Positions 44,861 to 56,347 of a stretch of DNA of 64,000 nucleotides are shown here, in pieces. The first letter of the stretch is position 1. Every line of letters begins with the position of its first letter. A program made the position numbers and the translations under genes. The notes below the pieces were generated by a model. That model was not told the origin of the DNA. It ran no database searches and saw only the letters and a program-made list of their open reading frames with translations. The stretch spans positions 17,236,001-17,300,000 of the forward strand of contig CM114274.1 in assembly GCA_050084515.1 (NCBI GenBank). The letters are read 5' to 3'. This stretch comes from Blasia pusilla. Taxonomy: Eukaryota > Marchantiophyta > Marchantiopsida > Blasiales.

Positions 44861-45496
44861 TTTTAGAATCAGAGTTTCTCTACAACCTAGCTATTACAAG
44901 CACACTTAGTGCAATAGCAACCACTCAGGTTAGATTGTAGAGGAAAGAGCTAGACAACCTGCATCACCAGATCACCTTGCATTCTCAAGCACACTTAGTG
45001 CAATAGCAACCACTCAGGTTAGCAGCAGTAGACATCTCAATAGCAACCACTCAGGTTAGTACTACTATACACCTTGTATCACAAGACTCACTGAACTCCT
45101 CAAGTCAGCAGACCTCTCAGTCTGTAAGCAGCAGCACACTCAGTGCTTAGCACACTGAACTACTAAGGTCAGAAGCACAATCCACTCAGGTAAGCAAAGC
45201 ACACTCAGTGCTTCTCAATCAGCTCCTCAGCTCAGAGAGTTGTGTACAGAAAGGTGTAAGAGAATGTAAATTCGCAGGGCACCCTCAGAGGGTTATATAC
45301 AGCCAAGAGAATGAGTTTCTAAGTTTTAGGGTTTTTAGGGTTAGGGCCTGCCGCCCATAGTAATTCTCAGAATTACTGAGGTAACTCTATGGTAACAAGA
45401 AATTACTATTTACTGTGGTAAAACACTAAGTTACTATAGTAATTCTATCAGTTACTTTTCACTATAGTAAACTCCAAGTTACTATGTTTTACAACA
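44861..45496 (-). repeat. Solo LTR of a Ty1/copia element (636 bp)
   Basis: On the minus strand the LTR begins TGTTGTAAAACATAGTAAC and ends GATTCTAAAA. It is flanked by TTGGC at 44856-44860 and 45497-45501, a 5 bp target duplication. It is the same family as 57244-57878 and the 3' LTR at 63257. The U3-like start carries several near-palindromic ACTATAGT units, and a TTTAGGG-like run lies near 45320-45345. Confidence 0.9.
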
Positions 45497-45501
45497 TTGG
45501 C

Positions 45502-45958
45502 AAACATCATAATTGTTCTCTTTTTATCAAGTGAAATAAGCATTTTTTGTTTTTGTGTGCCCCTTCTCTCTTGCATAAGTAAAGTGTTCACTTTTTTTGT
45601 TGAGCTGTAGTTTGTTAGAATTCTCATTTCTTGGCCGTCCCCAAATGTGACCAGAAGCACAGTTTCACTACCTGTTCAAGTCCCTCACAACTTAGAGCTC
45701 CTATATCTTGTAGGGTAATCTCTAATTAGGATTAGGCACCATCATCTACTTGGGGTAAAGATGTGCTAAGGAAGATTTAAGGGCAAAATGCACAAAGAAC
45801 TTTTGGTGAGAACTCCCAAGGCTCTTGGTGGGGCTAAAGCAATGGGCATGCTGTAGAGTGATTGTAGAGACTGTACTTATTAACCAGTGCCTGTTGTAGC
45901 CTTGCGACCATAGATCAGGTGCCCTGGTTAGACGGTGCTTGAGACTGAGATGCGTATA
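45502..45958. other. Gap between solo LTR and LINE
   Basis: Nothing recognisable as coding. From about 45890 the sequence (CTTGCGACCATAGATCAGG-like) recurs at 50440-50500 beside another LINE segment, so at least this part is repetitive. Confidence 0.4.
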
Positions 45959-47975
45959 GAATGAATGAATGAATAGATTTATCGTCCACGGGGACCCCAC
46001 AGGGCCATGGGACTTAGTATTGAGACTTAACAACAATTTTGGAGAGAGAGCAAGCACCCGCGAGGGCCTAAGGGGTCCTCAAAGCCAGGTGAGTGTCCCT
46101 GGTCTTCACACAACTATGCAAGAATTTAGCAATCTGAGTCTGATTCTGCCTAGTCATGAACGGGAGGACCCTGGGAGCTCGGTGAACAAAGAGATCTGGG
46201 AAGTCAAGCCTAATGTGATCGTGAAAGGTGCAGTCAAAGAGGTAGTGATGTTCATCATCGACAAGCCCCGATAGGCAAAATCTACATAATCTGTCCTCCC
46301 TTTTCTTCTGTGAGAATTTTCCTTTCTCAATCTCCAGGTCAGTAGAGCCACATCTGAATCTCGCTAATGTATGACGTAACTTAGTGGAAATGGAGGCAGA
46401 GATGTAGGAGGCTTGCTGCATGGATCTGCAGTTGTTCATGAGGGTGTGGTAGCGCCTCATTCTTTCACCATTTTTGTGAGAGGAATTCCCCCTGCTTTCC
46501 CAGAGACGCTGGTGTCGGCCCCAGTTGATGGCAATGTAATTGTTGTGTAATTGTTCAGCAAGGTCCTGGTGGGTGGCGGTAGGCAGGTCACCGATGGATA
46601 TTCCCCATTTCATGAGCCACTCCGTGCAGTCATAGTACCAATTTTTAGCCCCAAGGGTGGCACTACTTTTTGAAACCACGTAGGCCCTGGCGGATAGACG
46701 ATTGGGATCGTCCTCGCAGATATCCTCAAGGTGTTGGAGAAATGTGATCAGATTTTTAATAGCATGGATCTCCATTGGTACCTCCCCAAACTCAGCCAGT
46801 AGAATGTCGTGGGGAGTGGTTTTCCCAATGCCCAGACTCTGACGCATGAAGAGTTTCTGGGGGGCCTCAAGGCCCTGGGGCCAAGCCTTCGAGCTGGGGC
46901 CCCACACCTCAGATTCATAGAGTGTGGCTGGGATCACCAGAGCTTTGAAGAGATGGAGTTTCTGTGGAATATGTCAGAGTTCCATTCTTCTGCAATTGGA
47001 TTGTAGCAGGTGTAGACCCCTCAAGCCTGCATTGATCTTGTTGCGACTCCCATTGGTTCTCCATTGGTTGTTGGGTTTGAGTTGCACCCCCAGGTATATG
47101 TACTCACCCACAATCTCAATGATCTCCCTTCTCATTCCCTGGCTGAAGGTGAAAGTGTGTGACCGCTGCGCCGTAGGGAGCTGTGATCCAAAGATGATTA
47201 TCTTCGTTTTCAGCAAGTTGACTTCCATGCCCGATTTGTTGCAGAAGCTTGAAAGTGCATTCAGGTAAAGTTGGAGCCCATGTGCTGTTCTAGACATCAG
47301 AACTATATCATCTGCATACAGGAGCAGGGGGATGAGGCAGTGTGCTAGCTCTGGTGGATCTCCATTCACTCCAGAAAGCACCTCTTCAAGTTCGTCAATG
47401 TAGAGCGCAAACAATGTAGGTGAGAGGGGGCATCCTTGTTTGAATCCGGTGTTGGAAGATAAAGTTTCAGATCTGCCCCTCTTAGTGGCAATCTGTGCAA
47501 ACACCTGAGCATATAAGACCTTGATTGCTGTAAGTTGTGGTGGGACACCCAACTCTTCAAGTCGTTTCCAAAGGAGCGCCCTTGGGACTGTGTCAAAGGC
47601 CTTCTTGAAGTCTACAAAACAGCAGAACAATTTACCGGGCTTGTGACCAATTCTCGACTTGGAAGTTTCTTCAATCAGTACCCGGAGTGTGAGAAGGTGA
47701 TCCAGGGTGCTATGTGAGTGTCGGAAACCTGCTTGTCCTCTGGCTCGCACCTTCTTTTCTTCAGCCCAGTCGCTGATTTTCCTTTCCAGCAGTAGCCCAT
47801 ACAACTTGGCCATGAGGGAGCTCACCAAGATGGTTCTGTAGTTGGATGATATCATTGGGTCTCCAGCCGAGAGAGGAAGAAGTGAAGAAGGTATCATATG
47901 AGAGGAGGGAGACACTCTCATATAGTGTGATTGCTGACCATACAGGATGTTAGGTGCGAAGCTTGCAAGTGTCAA
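45959..47975 (-). pseudogene. LINE family 1, copy a (RT and C-terminal part)
   Basis: RT lies at 47868-46974 with SSNYRTILVSSLMAK, GQAGFRHSHSTLDHLLTLR, VDFKKAFDTVPR, GFKQGCPLSPTLFALYIDE, LLLYADDIVLMS (active site) and MEVNLLKTKIIIFG. After a break the second frame (46937-46068) has EVWGP, a helical region and a terminal zinc-finger-like CRFCLSG...HHYLFDC, usual in plant and algal LINE ORF2. The 3' end carries a short TTCA-type repeat (45959-45976). The endonuclease and 5' part are absent, as for a 5'-truncated LINE. Confidence 0.85.
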
Positions 47976-47989
47976 CCAGGAAGCTCTTC

Positions 47990-49706
47990 ACCACACCATC
48001 TTCTTTACCTGATTGGGATCCCCTGTAAACATTACTTGCCAGCGCAGCAGCTTTGGGCTATGAATCTAGGCTACTGAATGTGTTGAACAATTCTGGTGTT
48101 ACCAGCTTAACAATATCAGCATATACTCTTGCTCTGTGTGTTGTGAATTTTGTGCTGGAGACCAAGTAGTGACTAGAGGTTTCATCCCCATTGTCACACA
48201 AGGCGCAAGAGTTTAGTTGTGTTCCCATCCTGCTTTTCTTATGGTTCAAGGGGATTGCTCCCATCCTGAACTGAACTTAAGCCGGGTTCCCAGGCAGGGG
48301 GTTCCCAGCAAATAGTCTGCAGTTCTGCCTGTTCAGGAGATACCGTCAAGAGAGAGGTCAGACATTTTGATGGCTTCCTCTTGGCTGTTCTGCTGTGAGA
48401 GTTTGCCCACTGCTTTGGTTATGGTACCCACAAATGCTTTCTCATCTTGCTCCCACAGTCCAGGTCCTGCAGGGAGCTCGGTTGCCTGCACAATCTCTTG
48501 AACCTTTTTCGTCCAAGATTTGGCCTGCTTTACGGGTCTTCTTTGTCCAAGTTTTCCCAATCACCTCTTTAGGATAGCGATGGGTGTCCAATTGTCTCCA
48601 ACTGCCTCCGCCATTTCAACTTGGCGATGTGACATCTATCCTCCAAGGAATAGATGTGACACCAACTCTGGCTGTTGGTGAGGAAGCCGACATCATACCC
48701 CGAAACGTCTTCAGCTGCACAACTTCAAGCCTATCCCTTTGTTTGGTGTGGGGATCCCACTCTGCTGCGGCATATTCCAGTGAGGGACAAAATGGTATGG
48801 AAAATGACACAGCACTTCACTTCTGATGTGATGTCCCGACAGTGTAGGAATCTTGACAGACCATTCACCTTCTTGTGGCCTTTCTCAGTAGTCTTCTTAA
48901 TGTGGGCATCCCACATGCAGTCTTCTGAGAATTGAATGCCCAGATAGGTGTATGTGGGCACACGGGGGATCTGGTGTTTGCCCCAGTGCCAGTGCCAGTG
49001 TTGGTCTTGGTCCTCCTCCTTCTCATGGAATATCATCACACTGCACTTCTGTACATTTGTCTCCATGCCCCACATGTCACACCATATTTTGGTTATGGTT
49101 AGGGACATCATCTCTTGGAGCTCGTCTCCTGTTTCCTCTAGGCCACCAAAGTCATCAGCAAACATGAGGGCAACAACAGAGCTGTTGCCCACCTGGATGC
49201 CCAGTGCACTATCCTCCAATAGGGAATTGACATAACTGTTGAAGAGGGTTGGGGAGAGCGGGCATCCTTGAGCCACTCCCTGCTGATGTCAAATGTCCCC
49301 CTCTGCTGGCCATTCACCAGAACTCTACTCATTGTGGTCTGGTACATATTCTCCACCACCCTCCACATCTTTCCTCTGAGCCCCACTTTCCACAAGCTAT
49401 AAGATAGCCCTTCACCTACTGCTTCTTCTTGAGGTCCAAGAAGAAGCAGTCCAGTAGGTGGGTTTACGCTCTTTTTTCCTACCCTGGATAATCTGACTGA
49501 AGGTGAAGATGTGATCCATGCATCCTTGGGCCTGCAGGAATCCAGCCTGGCCTTCCTTGATGACAGAATTCTCCTCCAGGTACACAGAGATCCTATTGTT
49601 AAGTATATGGCAAAGGAGCTTCCCGACTACACTCAACGATGTAATACCACTGTAGTTTCCAGAGTCTTCGCGTTCATACCCTGCAATGCTTTTGACTACA
49701 CATCTG
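47990..49706 (-). pseudogene. LINE family 2, copy a
   Basis: A different LINE. On the minus strand it reads GKLLCHILNNRISVYLEENS, GQAGFLQAQGCMDHIFTFSQ, VNGQQRGTFD, AQGCPLSPTLFNSYVNSLLE, VALMFADDFGGLEE (active site with Phe first) and VPTYTYLGIQFSED. The later part gives SWTKKVQEIVQA and a zinc-finger-like CALCDNGDETSSHYL. Multiple frames are needed. A perfect-looking hairpin at 49414-49463 interrupts the LDLKK region. Endonuclease not seen. Confidence 0.8.
49414..49463. repeat. Hairpin inside LINE family 2 RT
   Basis: CACCTACTGCTTCTTCTTG is followed after 5 bases by its near-complement CAAGAAGAAGCAGTCCAGTAGGTG, interrupting the RT frame. It looks like a foldback duplication created at a break or by template switching. 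Confidence 0.85.
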
Positions 49707-50520
49707 AGAGAATGAATAGATTTATTGTCGACGGGAACCCCACAGGGCCATGGGACTTAGATTTGAGAATTGACAACAATTTGAAGAAACACCAAGTGAA
49801 GCACCAGCAAGGGTCTAAGAGGTCCTTTGAGCCAGGCGATTTTCCCTAGTCTTCACACAACTATGCAAGAATTTAGCAATCTGAATCTCGCTAATGTATG
49901 ATGTAACTTAGCGGGAATGGGGGCAGAGATGTAAGAGGCTTGGTGCATGGATCTGCCGGTGTTCATGAGGGTGTGGTAGCGCCTCATTCTTTCTCCATTT
50001 TTGTGTGATGTACTCTCCCTGGTTTCCCAAAGCCGCTGGTGCCGACCCCAGTTGGTGGAAATGTAATTGCTGTGTAATTGTTCAGCCAGGTCCTGGTGGG
50101 TGGCCGTAGGCAGGTCATCGATGGAGATTCCCCATTTCATGAGCCACTCCTTGCAGTCATAATACCAATTTTTTGCTCCAAGAGTTGCACTACTTTTAGA
50201 AACCTCAAAGGCTCTGGCTGAAAGTCGACTGGGATCGTCCATGCAAATATCCTGGAGGTGTTGGAGGAATGTGATCAGATTTTTAACAGCATGGATCTCC
50301 ATTGGGACCTCCCCTAACTCAGCCAGTAGAATGTCGTGGGGAGTGGTTTTCCTAGTGCCCAGACTCTGACACATGAAGAGTTTCTGGGAGACCTCAAGAT
50401 GTTGGGGCCAAGCCTTGGGGCTGGGGCTCCGATGCATAGCCTTGCGATCATAGACTCGGTGCCCTGGTTGGATAGTGCTTGAGACTGGGATGGGTGTAGA
50501 GAGAGGAAGAAGTGAAAAAG
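49707..50520 (-). pseudogene. LINE family 1, copy b (3' part)
   Basis: Open frame 50629-49853 contains the C-terminal LINE segment LGTRKTTPHDILLAELGEVP, FLQHLQDICMDDPSRLSARA and KEWLMKWGISIDDLP, collinear with copy a. The 3' end again shows GAGAATGAATAGATTTATTG-type sequence (about 49709-49728). It directly abuts the RT start of LINE family 2. Confidence 0.75.
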
Positions 50521-50542
50521 GTACCATATGAGAGGAGGGAGA

Positions 50543-51060
50543 TGTTAAAATTGCTCCTGATCTTACAGTTGCAATTTTAACACTCCCACTCAACGTGAGT
50601 TCAGGTGTATTCCAATTAACTCCATGCACCTTAGGTGTTTAACCTTGGTGAGAGATTTTGTGAACACGTCAGCTGCCATGTCCTCTGTTGCACAGTGTTC
50701 TAATTCAATTTCCACTCCAACCTTTTCCCGTATAAAGTGATGTTGTATATCAATGTGCTTTGTCCTCGCATGGTGTATCGGATTCTTGGTTAGATCAATA
50801 CTGCCCCGATTATCAGCATACACTTTTGTAGGTCTTGCTTGATGGCATCCAAAACCATCAAGGAGGCGTCTAAGCCATATTGCCTCCTTGGCAGCATGTG
50901 TTAGGGCCATGTATTCTGCTTCACATGTGGAAAGTGCTACGGTGGATTGTCTCTTGCTGCTCCAACCAATAGCTTTTTTAGTCTTAGTTAAAAACCTTTA
51001 GGGTTTCATAATAGCCTCCTTTAGCCTTAGTTAAAGACTTTTAGGGTTTAAGATAGCCAG
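50543..51060 (-). pseudogene. Ty1/copia fragment (RNase H end) with hairpin LTR remnant
   Basis: The minus-strand frame has EAEYMALTHAAKEAIWLRRL, VYADNRGSIDLTKNPIHHAR, TKHIDIQHHFIREK and ATEDMAADVFTKSLTKVKH, the copia RNase H end. A purine tract (GAGTGGGAG) and then TGTTAAAATTGC...GCAATTTTAACA (50543-50582) follow, where a 3' LTR should start. A two-unit repeat of about 40 bases with TTTAGGGTTT lies at 50970-51055. It is inserted within the LINE-derived repeat that is continuous at 47872-47942. Confidence 0.75.
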
Positions 51061-51109
51061 GGGCTATCCTATAAGAGCAAGAGGCTTACCAGAGCACATA
51101 GTGTGAGTG

Positions 51110-51745
51110 CTGACCTAACAATGTGTTGGTGTGGAGCCCCAAGTGTCAACCAAAAAGCTCTTCATCACACCATCTACTTTACCTGATTGGGATCGGCGAT
51201 AACATTACTTACCAGTGCAGCAGCTTTGGGCAATGAGTCTAGGCTACTGAATGTGTTAACCAATGCTGGTGTTACCAGCTTAGCAATATCAGCATATGCT
51301 CTTGCTGTGTGTTGAACAGGAGACCAAGTAGTGGCTAGAAGTTTCATCCCCATGTTACACAAGCCACAAGAGTTTAGTTGTGTTCTCATCTTGCTTTTCT
51401 TATGGTTCAAGGGGTTTGATTCCGCCCTAAACTTGAACTTAATCTGGGTTCCCAGGCAGGGGGTTCGCTGCAAATAGTTTCAGTTCTGCCTGTTCAGGAT
51501 AACCGTCAAGAGAGAGAGGTCAGGCATTTTGATGGCTTCCTCTGGGCTGTTCTGCTGTGAGAGTTTGCCAACGGCTTTGGTTATGGTATTCACAAATGCT
51601 ATCTTATCTTGCTCCCGACTACGCAGGAGTTGTCCTGGTGCCGTAAGGTTACGGCAAAGGAGCTTCCTGACTTCACTCAGCAATGTAATACCCCTGTAGT
51701 TTCCAGGGTCTTTGCGTTTCATACCCTGAAATGCTTTCGACAATA
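51110..51745 (-). pseudogene. LINE family 2, copy b (internally deleted)
   Basis: This matches both ends of copy a: DPGNYRGITLLS and RKLLCRNL from the RT start, joined to FVNTITKAVGKLSQQNS and CGLCNMGM from the C-terminal part. The RT core (about 1.2 kb) is missing. With its LINE 1 neighbour it forms a diverged, deleted duplicate of the block 47930-50520. Confidence 0.7.
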
Positions 51746-52670
51746 CAACTGAGAGAATAAATGAATGGATGGATTTATTGTCCATGGGGACCCCACAGGG
51801 CCATGGGACTTAGTTTTGCAAAAATAACAGCAATTTCAAGAAAGAACCAGCAAAGGACCAACAAGGCTTAAGAGGTCCTTCGAGCGAGTTGAGTTTCCCT
51901 AGTCTTCACACAACAATGTAAGAATTTAGCAATCTGAATCTGATTATGCCTAGCTATGAATTCAGAGACCCTGATGGCCGGGTGAGGGAAGAGATCTGGG
52001 AAGTCAAGTGAAATGTGAAAGTCTAATGTGAAAGGTGCAGTGGAAGAGGTAATGATGTTCATCATCAATGAGCCCCAAATTGCAAAATCTACATAACCTG
52101 TCCTCTCTTTTCTTCTGTGAGAATTTTCCTTTCTCAATCCCAAGGTCAGTTGAGCCACATCTGATTCTCACTAATATATGTGTTAGTGGGAATGGGGGCA
52201 GAGTTGTAAGAGGCTTGCTGCATGGATCTGCCAGTGTTCATGAGGGTGTGGCAGCGCCTCATTCTTTGTCCATTTTTGTGAGATGTATTCCCCTAGTCTC
52301 CCAAAGCCGCTTGCTCCGAGCCCAGTTGGTGGAGAGGTAATTGTTGTGGAGTTGTTCAGCCAGGTCCTGGTGGCCGTGGGCAGATCATCGATTGAGATGC
52401 CCCATTTCATGAGGCACTCCTTGCAGTCAAAGCACAATTTTTTTGCCCCAAGAGCTGCACTACTTCTAGAAACCTCGAAGGCTCTGGCTGAGAGATGATG
52501 GGGATCGTCCTTGCAAATATCCTGAAGATAATGGAGGAATGTGATCAGATTTTAACTGCATGAATCTCCATGGGGACCTTCCCAAACTCGACAGTAGAAT
52601 GTCGTGGGGAGTGGTTCTCCTAATGCCAAACTCTGTCACATGGAGAGTTTCTGGGGGACCTCTTGTTAGA
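51746..52670 (-). pseudogene. LINE family 1, copy c (3' part)
   Basis: Contains the LINE 1 C-terminal segments (RRTTPHDILLSSLG, CKECLMKWGISIDDLPTA and a TLGLRKENSHRRKERTGYVDF frame), ending in a TTCA-like repeat region at 51750-51770. More decayed than copies a and b, with frame changes throughout. Confidence 0.7.
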
Positions 52671-52780
52671 AGTTCAGGTGTGAACATGTCTTTTGTAATG
52701 ACTAGTTCATTATTATCTATAGCAGTGTGAACCATTTAGAGAATGGGTTTGTAGAGAGGCAGATCGTTCCCCAGACCAAT
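52671..52780 (-). repeat. Segment shared with copia at 61.6 kb, inverted
   Basis: The minus-strand frame MVHTAIDNNELV and its upstream GGCAGATCGTTCCCC-like sequence match 61575-61690 on the plus strand. It lies at the LINE/copia border and may be a small repeat or a copia 5' flank moved here. Confidence 0.65.
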
Positions 52781-53580
52781 TCCCCCCGTGTCTACTCCGG
52801 GAGGAACTGCCCCTACACCTGCAGCGCTTGCTGCATATGCACTTGCGGCGCAGACGTGGGATGATAAGAACATCCAGGCATGAACTCTGATAAATCACAG
52901 TCTAGAGCTTGAGCAGAAATCCCATGTCTCAGGGTTTACAACTGCACTAGAGGCATGGAATTACCTCAATAACATGTTTCAGTCGAAGGACATGAGTACA
53001 AAGATCAATCTGAGGAATCAATCGTTTACCATGAAGATGAGGGAATGCGATTCAATACAAAGACATAGCAGAAGTATGAAGTCTATCATGGACCAACTTG
53101 CTGCATGTGGCAGTCCGGTTGATGAAGAAGATGGGATCTTGGCCATGATGATGAGTCTTAATGAAATCTACGAAGCTTTCAACACGACTATGTGGAATCA
53201 GCCTACCTTGACTTTACAGGGCTTCCTAAGTGCTATATATTCTCCATGAAGAGATAACCAAGAACAAGGTAAAGGGCATTGATCATTCTAATACAGCTGT
53301 CCTCCGTTGCATCTCATAGGATGACAGAGCAACAGATCAATAGTCTTGCCTTAATTCTTGAAAAAAGGCTTGGGAGAGGCAAGGGCAAGATTCAAGAAAA
53401 TAAGATCAATGTAGGGAAGAAGGGGCAACTTCGATGACTACCTGCTTCTATTGTCAGAAGCGAGGTCACATGGCAAAGGACTACTGGAAGAAGAAGGCTG
53501 ACACAGCCGGCACCAGTGAGAGCACCTAAAATAGAGGTGACAGTGCATTTGTCTTGAGTTTGCCAGCAAGTAAGTCTACA
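52781..53580 (+). pseudogene. gag of Ty1/copia element 2
   Basis: Frames give LAAYALAAQTWDDKN, ALEAWNYLNNMFQSKDMSTK, NLRNQSFTMKM, MDQLAACGSPVDEEDGILAM and MWNQPTLTLQGFL, a typical copia gag. A zinc knuckle, CFYCQKRGHMAKDYW, lies near 53449-53495 with the last Cys replaced by Tyr. Stops and a frame change follow 53249. It would package RNA. Confidence 0.75.
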
Positions 53581-55300
53581 TCAAATATCTGGTAGGTAGA
53601 CACTGGTGCTACAAGACACATGGCTTATGACAAACCAACTTTCCATAATTATCAACCTGCCACTGACATGTTGTCTACAATGGAGACAACAGCAGTCAGT
53701 GTGTCATGGGGAAAAGAAATGTCCAAATTCGGCTCTTGTATAAGGGCACAATGTTGGTCAGGAATGTTTTGCACATACCAAGGTTGACAAAAAATCTCTT
53801 CTTGCTAAGTCAACATGACCAGAGTGGAGGAAAATGTCTGCTGCAAGAGCAGGCCTGTCTCCTCAAGGACGCCTAGGACGTTGTCTTGGCAAGATGTGTA
53901 ATGGTGCACAACTTGTACCAGATGGCTCACTCACTGGTAGCACCAACAGAGAGTACTACGCCAATGGTGACTGCTGTTACTGGTACACCAGCTCCAAACT
54001 CAGATATGTGGCATAGTTGTCTTAGTCATAGAAATGTCCAAAGGATGAAGGCTCTGCAAATAATGGCTGCTGGTTTGGAGGGACTAAATCTTGATGAAAT
54101 ATCTCAGTGTCCTTGCATACATGTAAAACAAACCAGACTTAAATTTCGAAAGGGAAATGCAACCAGAGCTAAGGAAGTTCTGGAGCTTGTACATTCGAAC
54201 CTATCAGGTCCTATGAAAACTCCAACCAATTCAGGTTATCTCTTCTACATCACCTTCATAGATGATAGGTCGAGATTTACAGTGGTCAATCTACGAAAGC
54301 ATAAGTCTGATGCTTTTGAGTGCTTCAAGAGATACAAGGGTGTCGTTGAAACTATGCATTCAAGAAAGATCAAGACATTAAGAACTGATAATGGAGGAGA
54401 GTACAAGTCTGGTGATTTTATGACTTTCTGTAATGAGCGTAATGTTCAGAGAAAGTATACAGTGCATCATACCCCTCAGCAAAATGGTGTTGCTGAGAGG
54501 ACAGAATCCTCATAGAGGGAGTTCTGTCCATGTTGCATGAGTCTGGATTTAAAAGATCCTATTGGGAGAAGCCTTGAACACTGCAGTCTTCCTGCAGAAC
54601 AGAACCCCTACAAAAGCTATCAAGGAATTGAAGACACTGTATGAGTTATGGACTGGTAGAAAACCAGATCTTACTCACCTTCGAAGGTTCGGGTGTCTAG
54701 CTCATGTCAGAATTCATGAGTCCAAAAGAATCTAGTTAGACTTCACGACTGAAGAGTGCATTCTTCTTGGTTATGGAGAAAAAAGAGAGATCCGAAGAAT
54801 ATTGTAGAAAGGAAGGTAATTTTCCAAGAAACTCTCCAACCTCGTATACTCCCAGTAGTTTTAGGCTCTGATTCTGATTCAGAGAGTGAACGGGTAACAA
54901 TCCCAATTATAAAAGGAGTATGATTGTTTCCACGTAATGCTCCAGCCCGTGTGCTTCCAATCTCCCTCCCAGCAACACGACCTGTAGCTCAGCCTGTGAT
55001 GACTGGTCAAAATCAGTCTCAACCTACAGGGATTGCACAGATGCACTTAGTTCCTCACACTTCTGCTGGAATCAGCGGGAATAGAGGAGAAGTGGGAGGA
55101 ACTCAGAGTGTGAGTCTGCCTCAGCAGATCACACCTCTCAAAACCTACTTTAGTAAAGGTAAAAAGAAGGCTGAAACACCTCACAGGCCCATTAACTCGG
55201 ATCCTCATGGTCCAAGGAGGAGTGTCAGAGAAAGGAGATGAGTTACCCCTTTCAATGCTGCTACCAGTAGTGCCAAACATATAGCTATGTTTGCCTCGGA
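53581..55300 (+). pseudogene. Protease and integrase of Ty1/copia element 2
   Basis: Protease site VDTGATRHMAYD is near 53597-53635. The integrase zinc-binding part is MWHSCLSHRNVQRMKALQ and CPCIHVKQTRLKF; the core is ELVHSNLSGPMKTPT, FIDDRSRFTVV, LRTDNGGEYKSGDF and TPQQNGVAERTESS (54001-54515). After a break come copia integrase-tail segments and a Pro/Ser-rich linker ending GPRRSVRERR (54924-55241). Asp, Asp and Glu of the core are all visible. Confidence 0.8.
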
Positions 55301-56347
55301 AGGTGGATTACTGAAGATCCAACTTCTCTCTCAGATGCTCTAAGCAGATCTGATGCAGAGAAATGGGTGGAAGCTGTCCATGCTGAATTTGCTTCTCTTA
55401 AGAAGAATGCAACATGGACACTGACGAAACTAACAAAAGGAAAGAACACTGTTAAATGTAAATGGGTTTTTAAAACCAAGTATAACCCTGATGGATCAAT
55501 TGAAAGATATAAAGCCAGATTAGAAGCCAAAGGATACTCACAAGTTTATGGCATTGATTATCTGGAGACCTTCTCACCTGTGGTGAGAATAGCATCTATC
55601 AGAACCATTTTGGCTCTTGCCGTCCAGTCTGAATTTGCTTCTCTTAAGAAGAATGCATCATGGACACTGACGAAACTTCCAGAAGGAAAGAACGCTGTTA
55701 AACGTAAATGGGTTTTTAAAACCAAACATAACCCTGATGGATCAATTGAAAGACACAAAGCCAGATTAGTGGCCAAAGGGTACTCACAAGTTTATGGCTT
55801 CGATTATCTGGAGGTAGAGCAAATGGATATTAAAACAACATTACTTCATGGAGTTCTCGGAGAGGAAGTTTATATGGAACTTCCAGAAGGTCTTGAAGGT
55901 GCTGAATTCCATGGAAAGGTCTGTAAGTTGAACAAGGCTTTGTATGGCCTTAAACAAGCTTTCAGACAATGGTTTCAGAGGATTGACTCATATCTTACTC
56001 AAACCTTGGGGTTTGAGGCTACTGATGCAGACCAAAATCTTTATTTTGCTGGATCAGCAGAGAGATTTGTGATGCTGGCCTTATATGTGGATGATACTAT
56101 CCTCGTCAGTAATAGAAAACAGTCACTTTACTTAGTAAAGCATCCACTCAGTTCAGAATTTGAAATGTCAGATCTGGGTGAAATCACTCAGTGTCTTTGC
56201 ATGGAAGTTTTGAGGAACAGAAGTGAGGGATGGATTCAGTTGAGTCAAAGGAGATACATTTCAGGAATTCTGAAGAGGTTTTCAATGGATGATCGTAAAC
56301 TTGTAAATACTCCCATTGGAAGCTGGACAGAATTTATCTTTGGATGA
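55301..56347 (+). pseudogene. Reverse transcriptase of Ty1/copia element 2 with in-frame internal duplication
   Basis: A 326-codon open frame (55367-56347). The segment EFASLKKNA-WTLTKL ... KWVFKTK ... IERxKARLxAKGYSQVYG occurs twice in a row, 243 bases (81 codons) apart (from about 55387 and 55630). The first unit ends with TFSPVVRIASIRTILALA; the second skips that segment and joins VEQMDIKTTLLHG. The rest reads LNKALYGLKQAFRQWF, ALYVDDTILVS (active site, 56075-56107) and CMEVLRNRSEGWI. The length variation keeps the frame open, but the fingers domain is altered. Confidence 0.85.
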
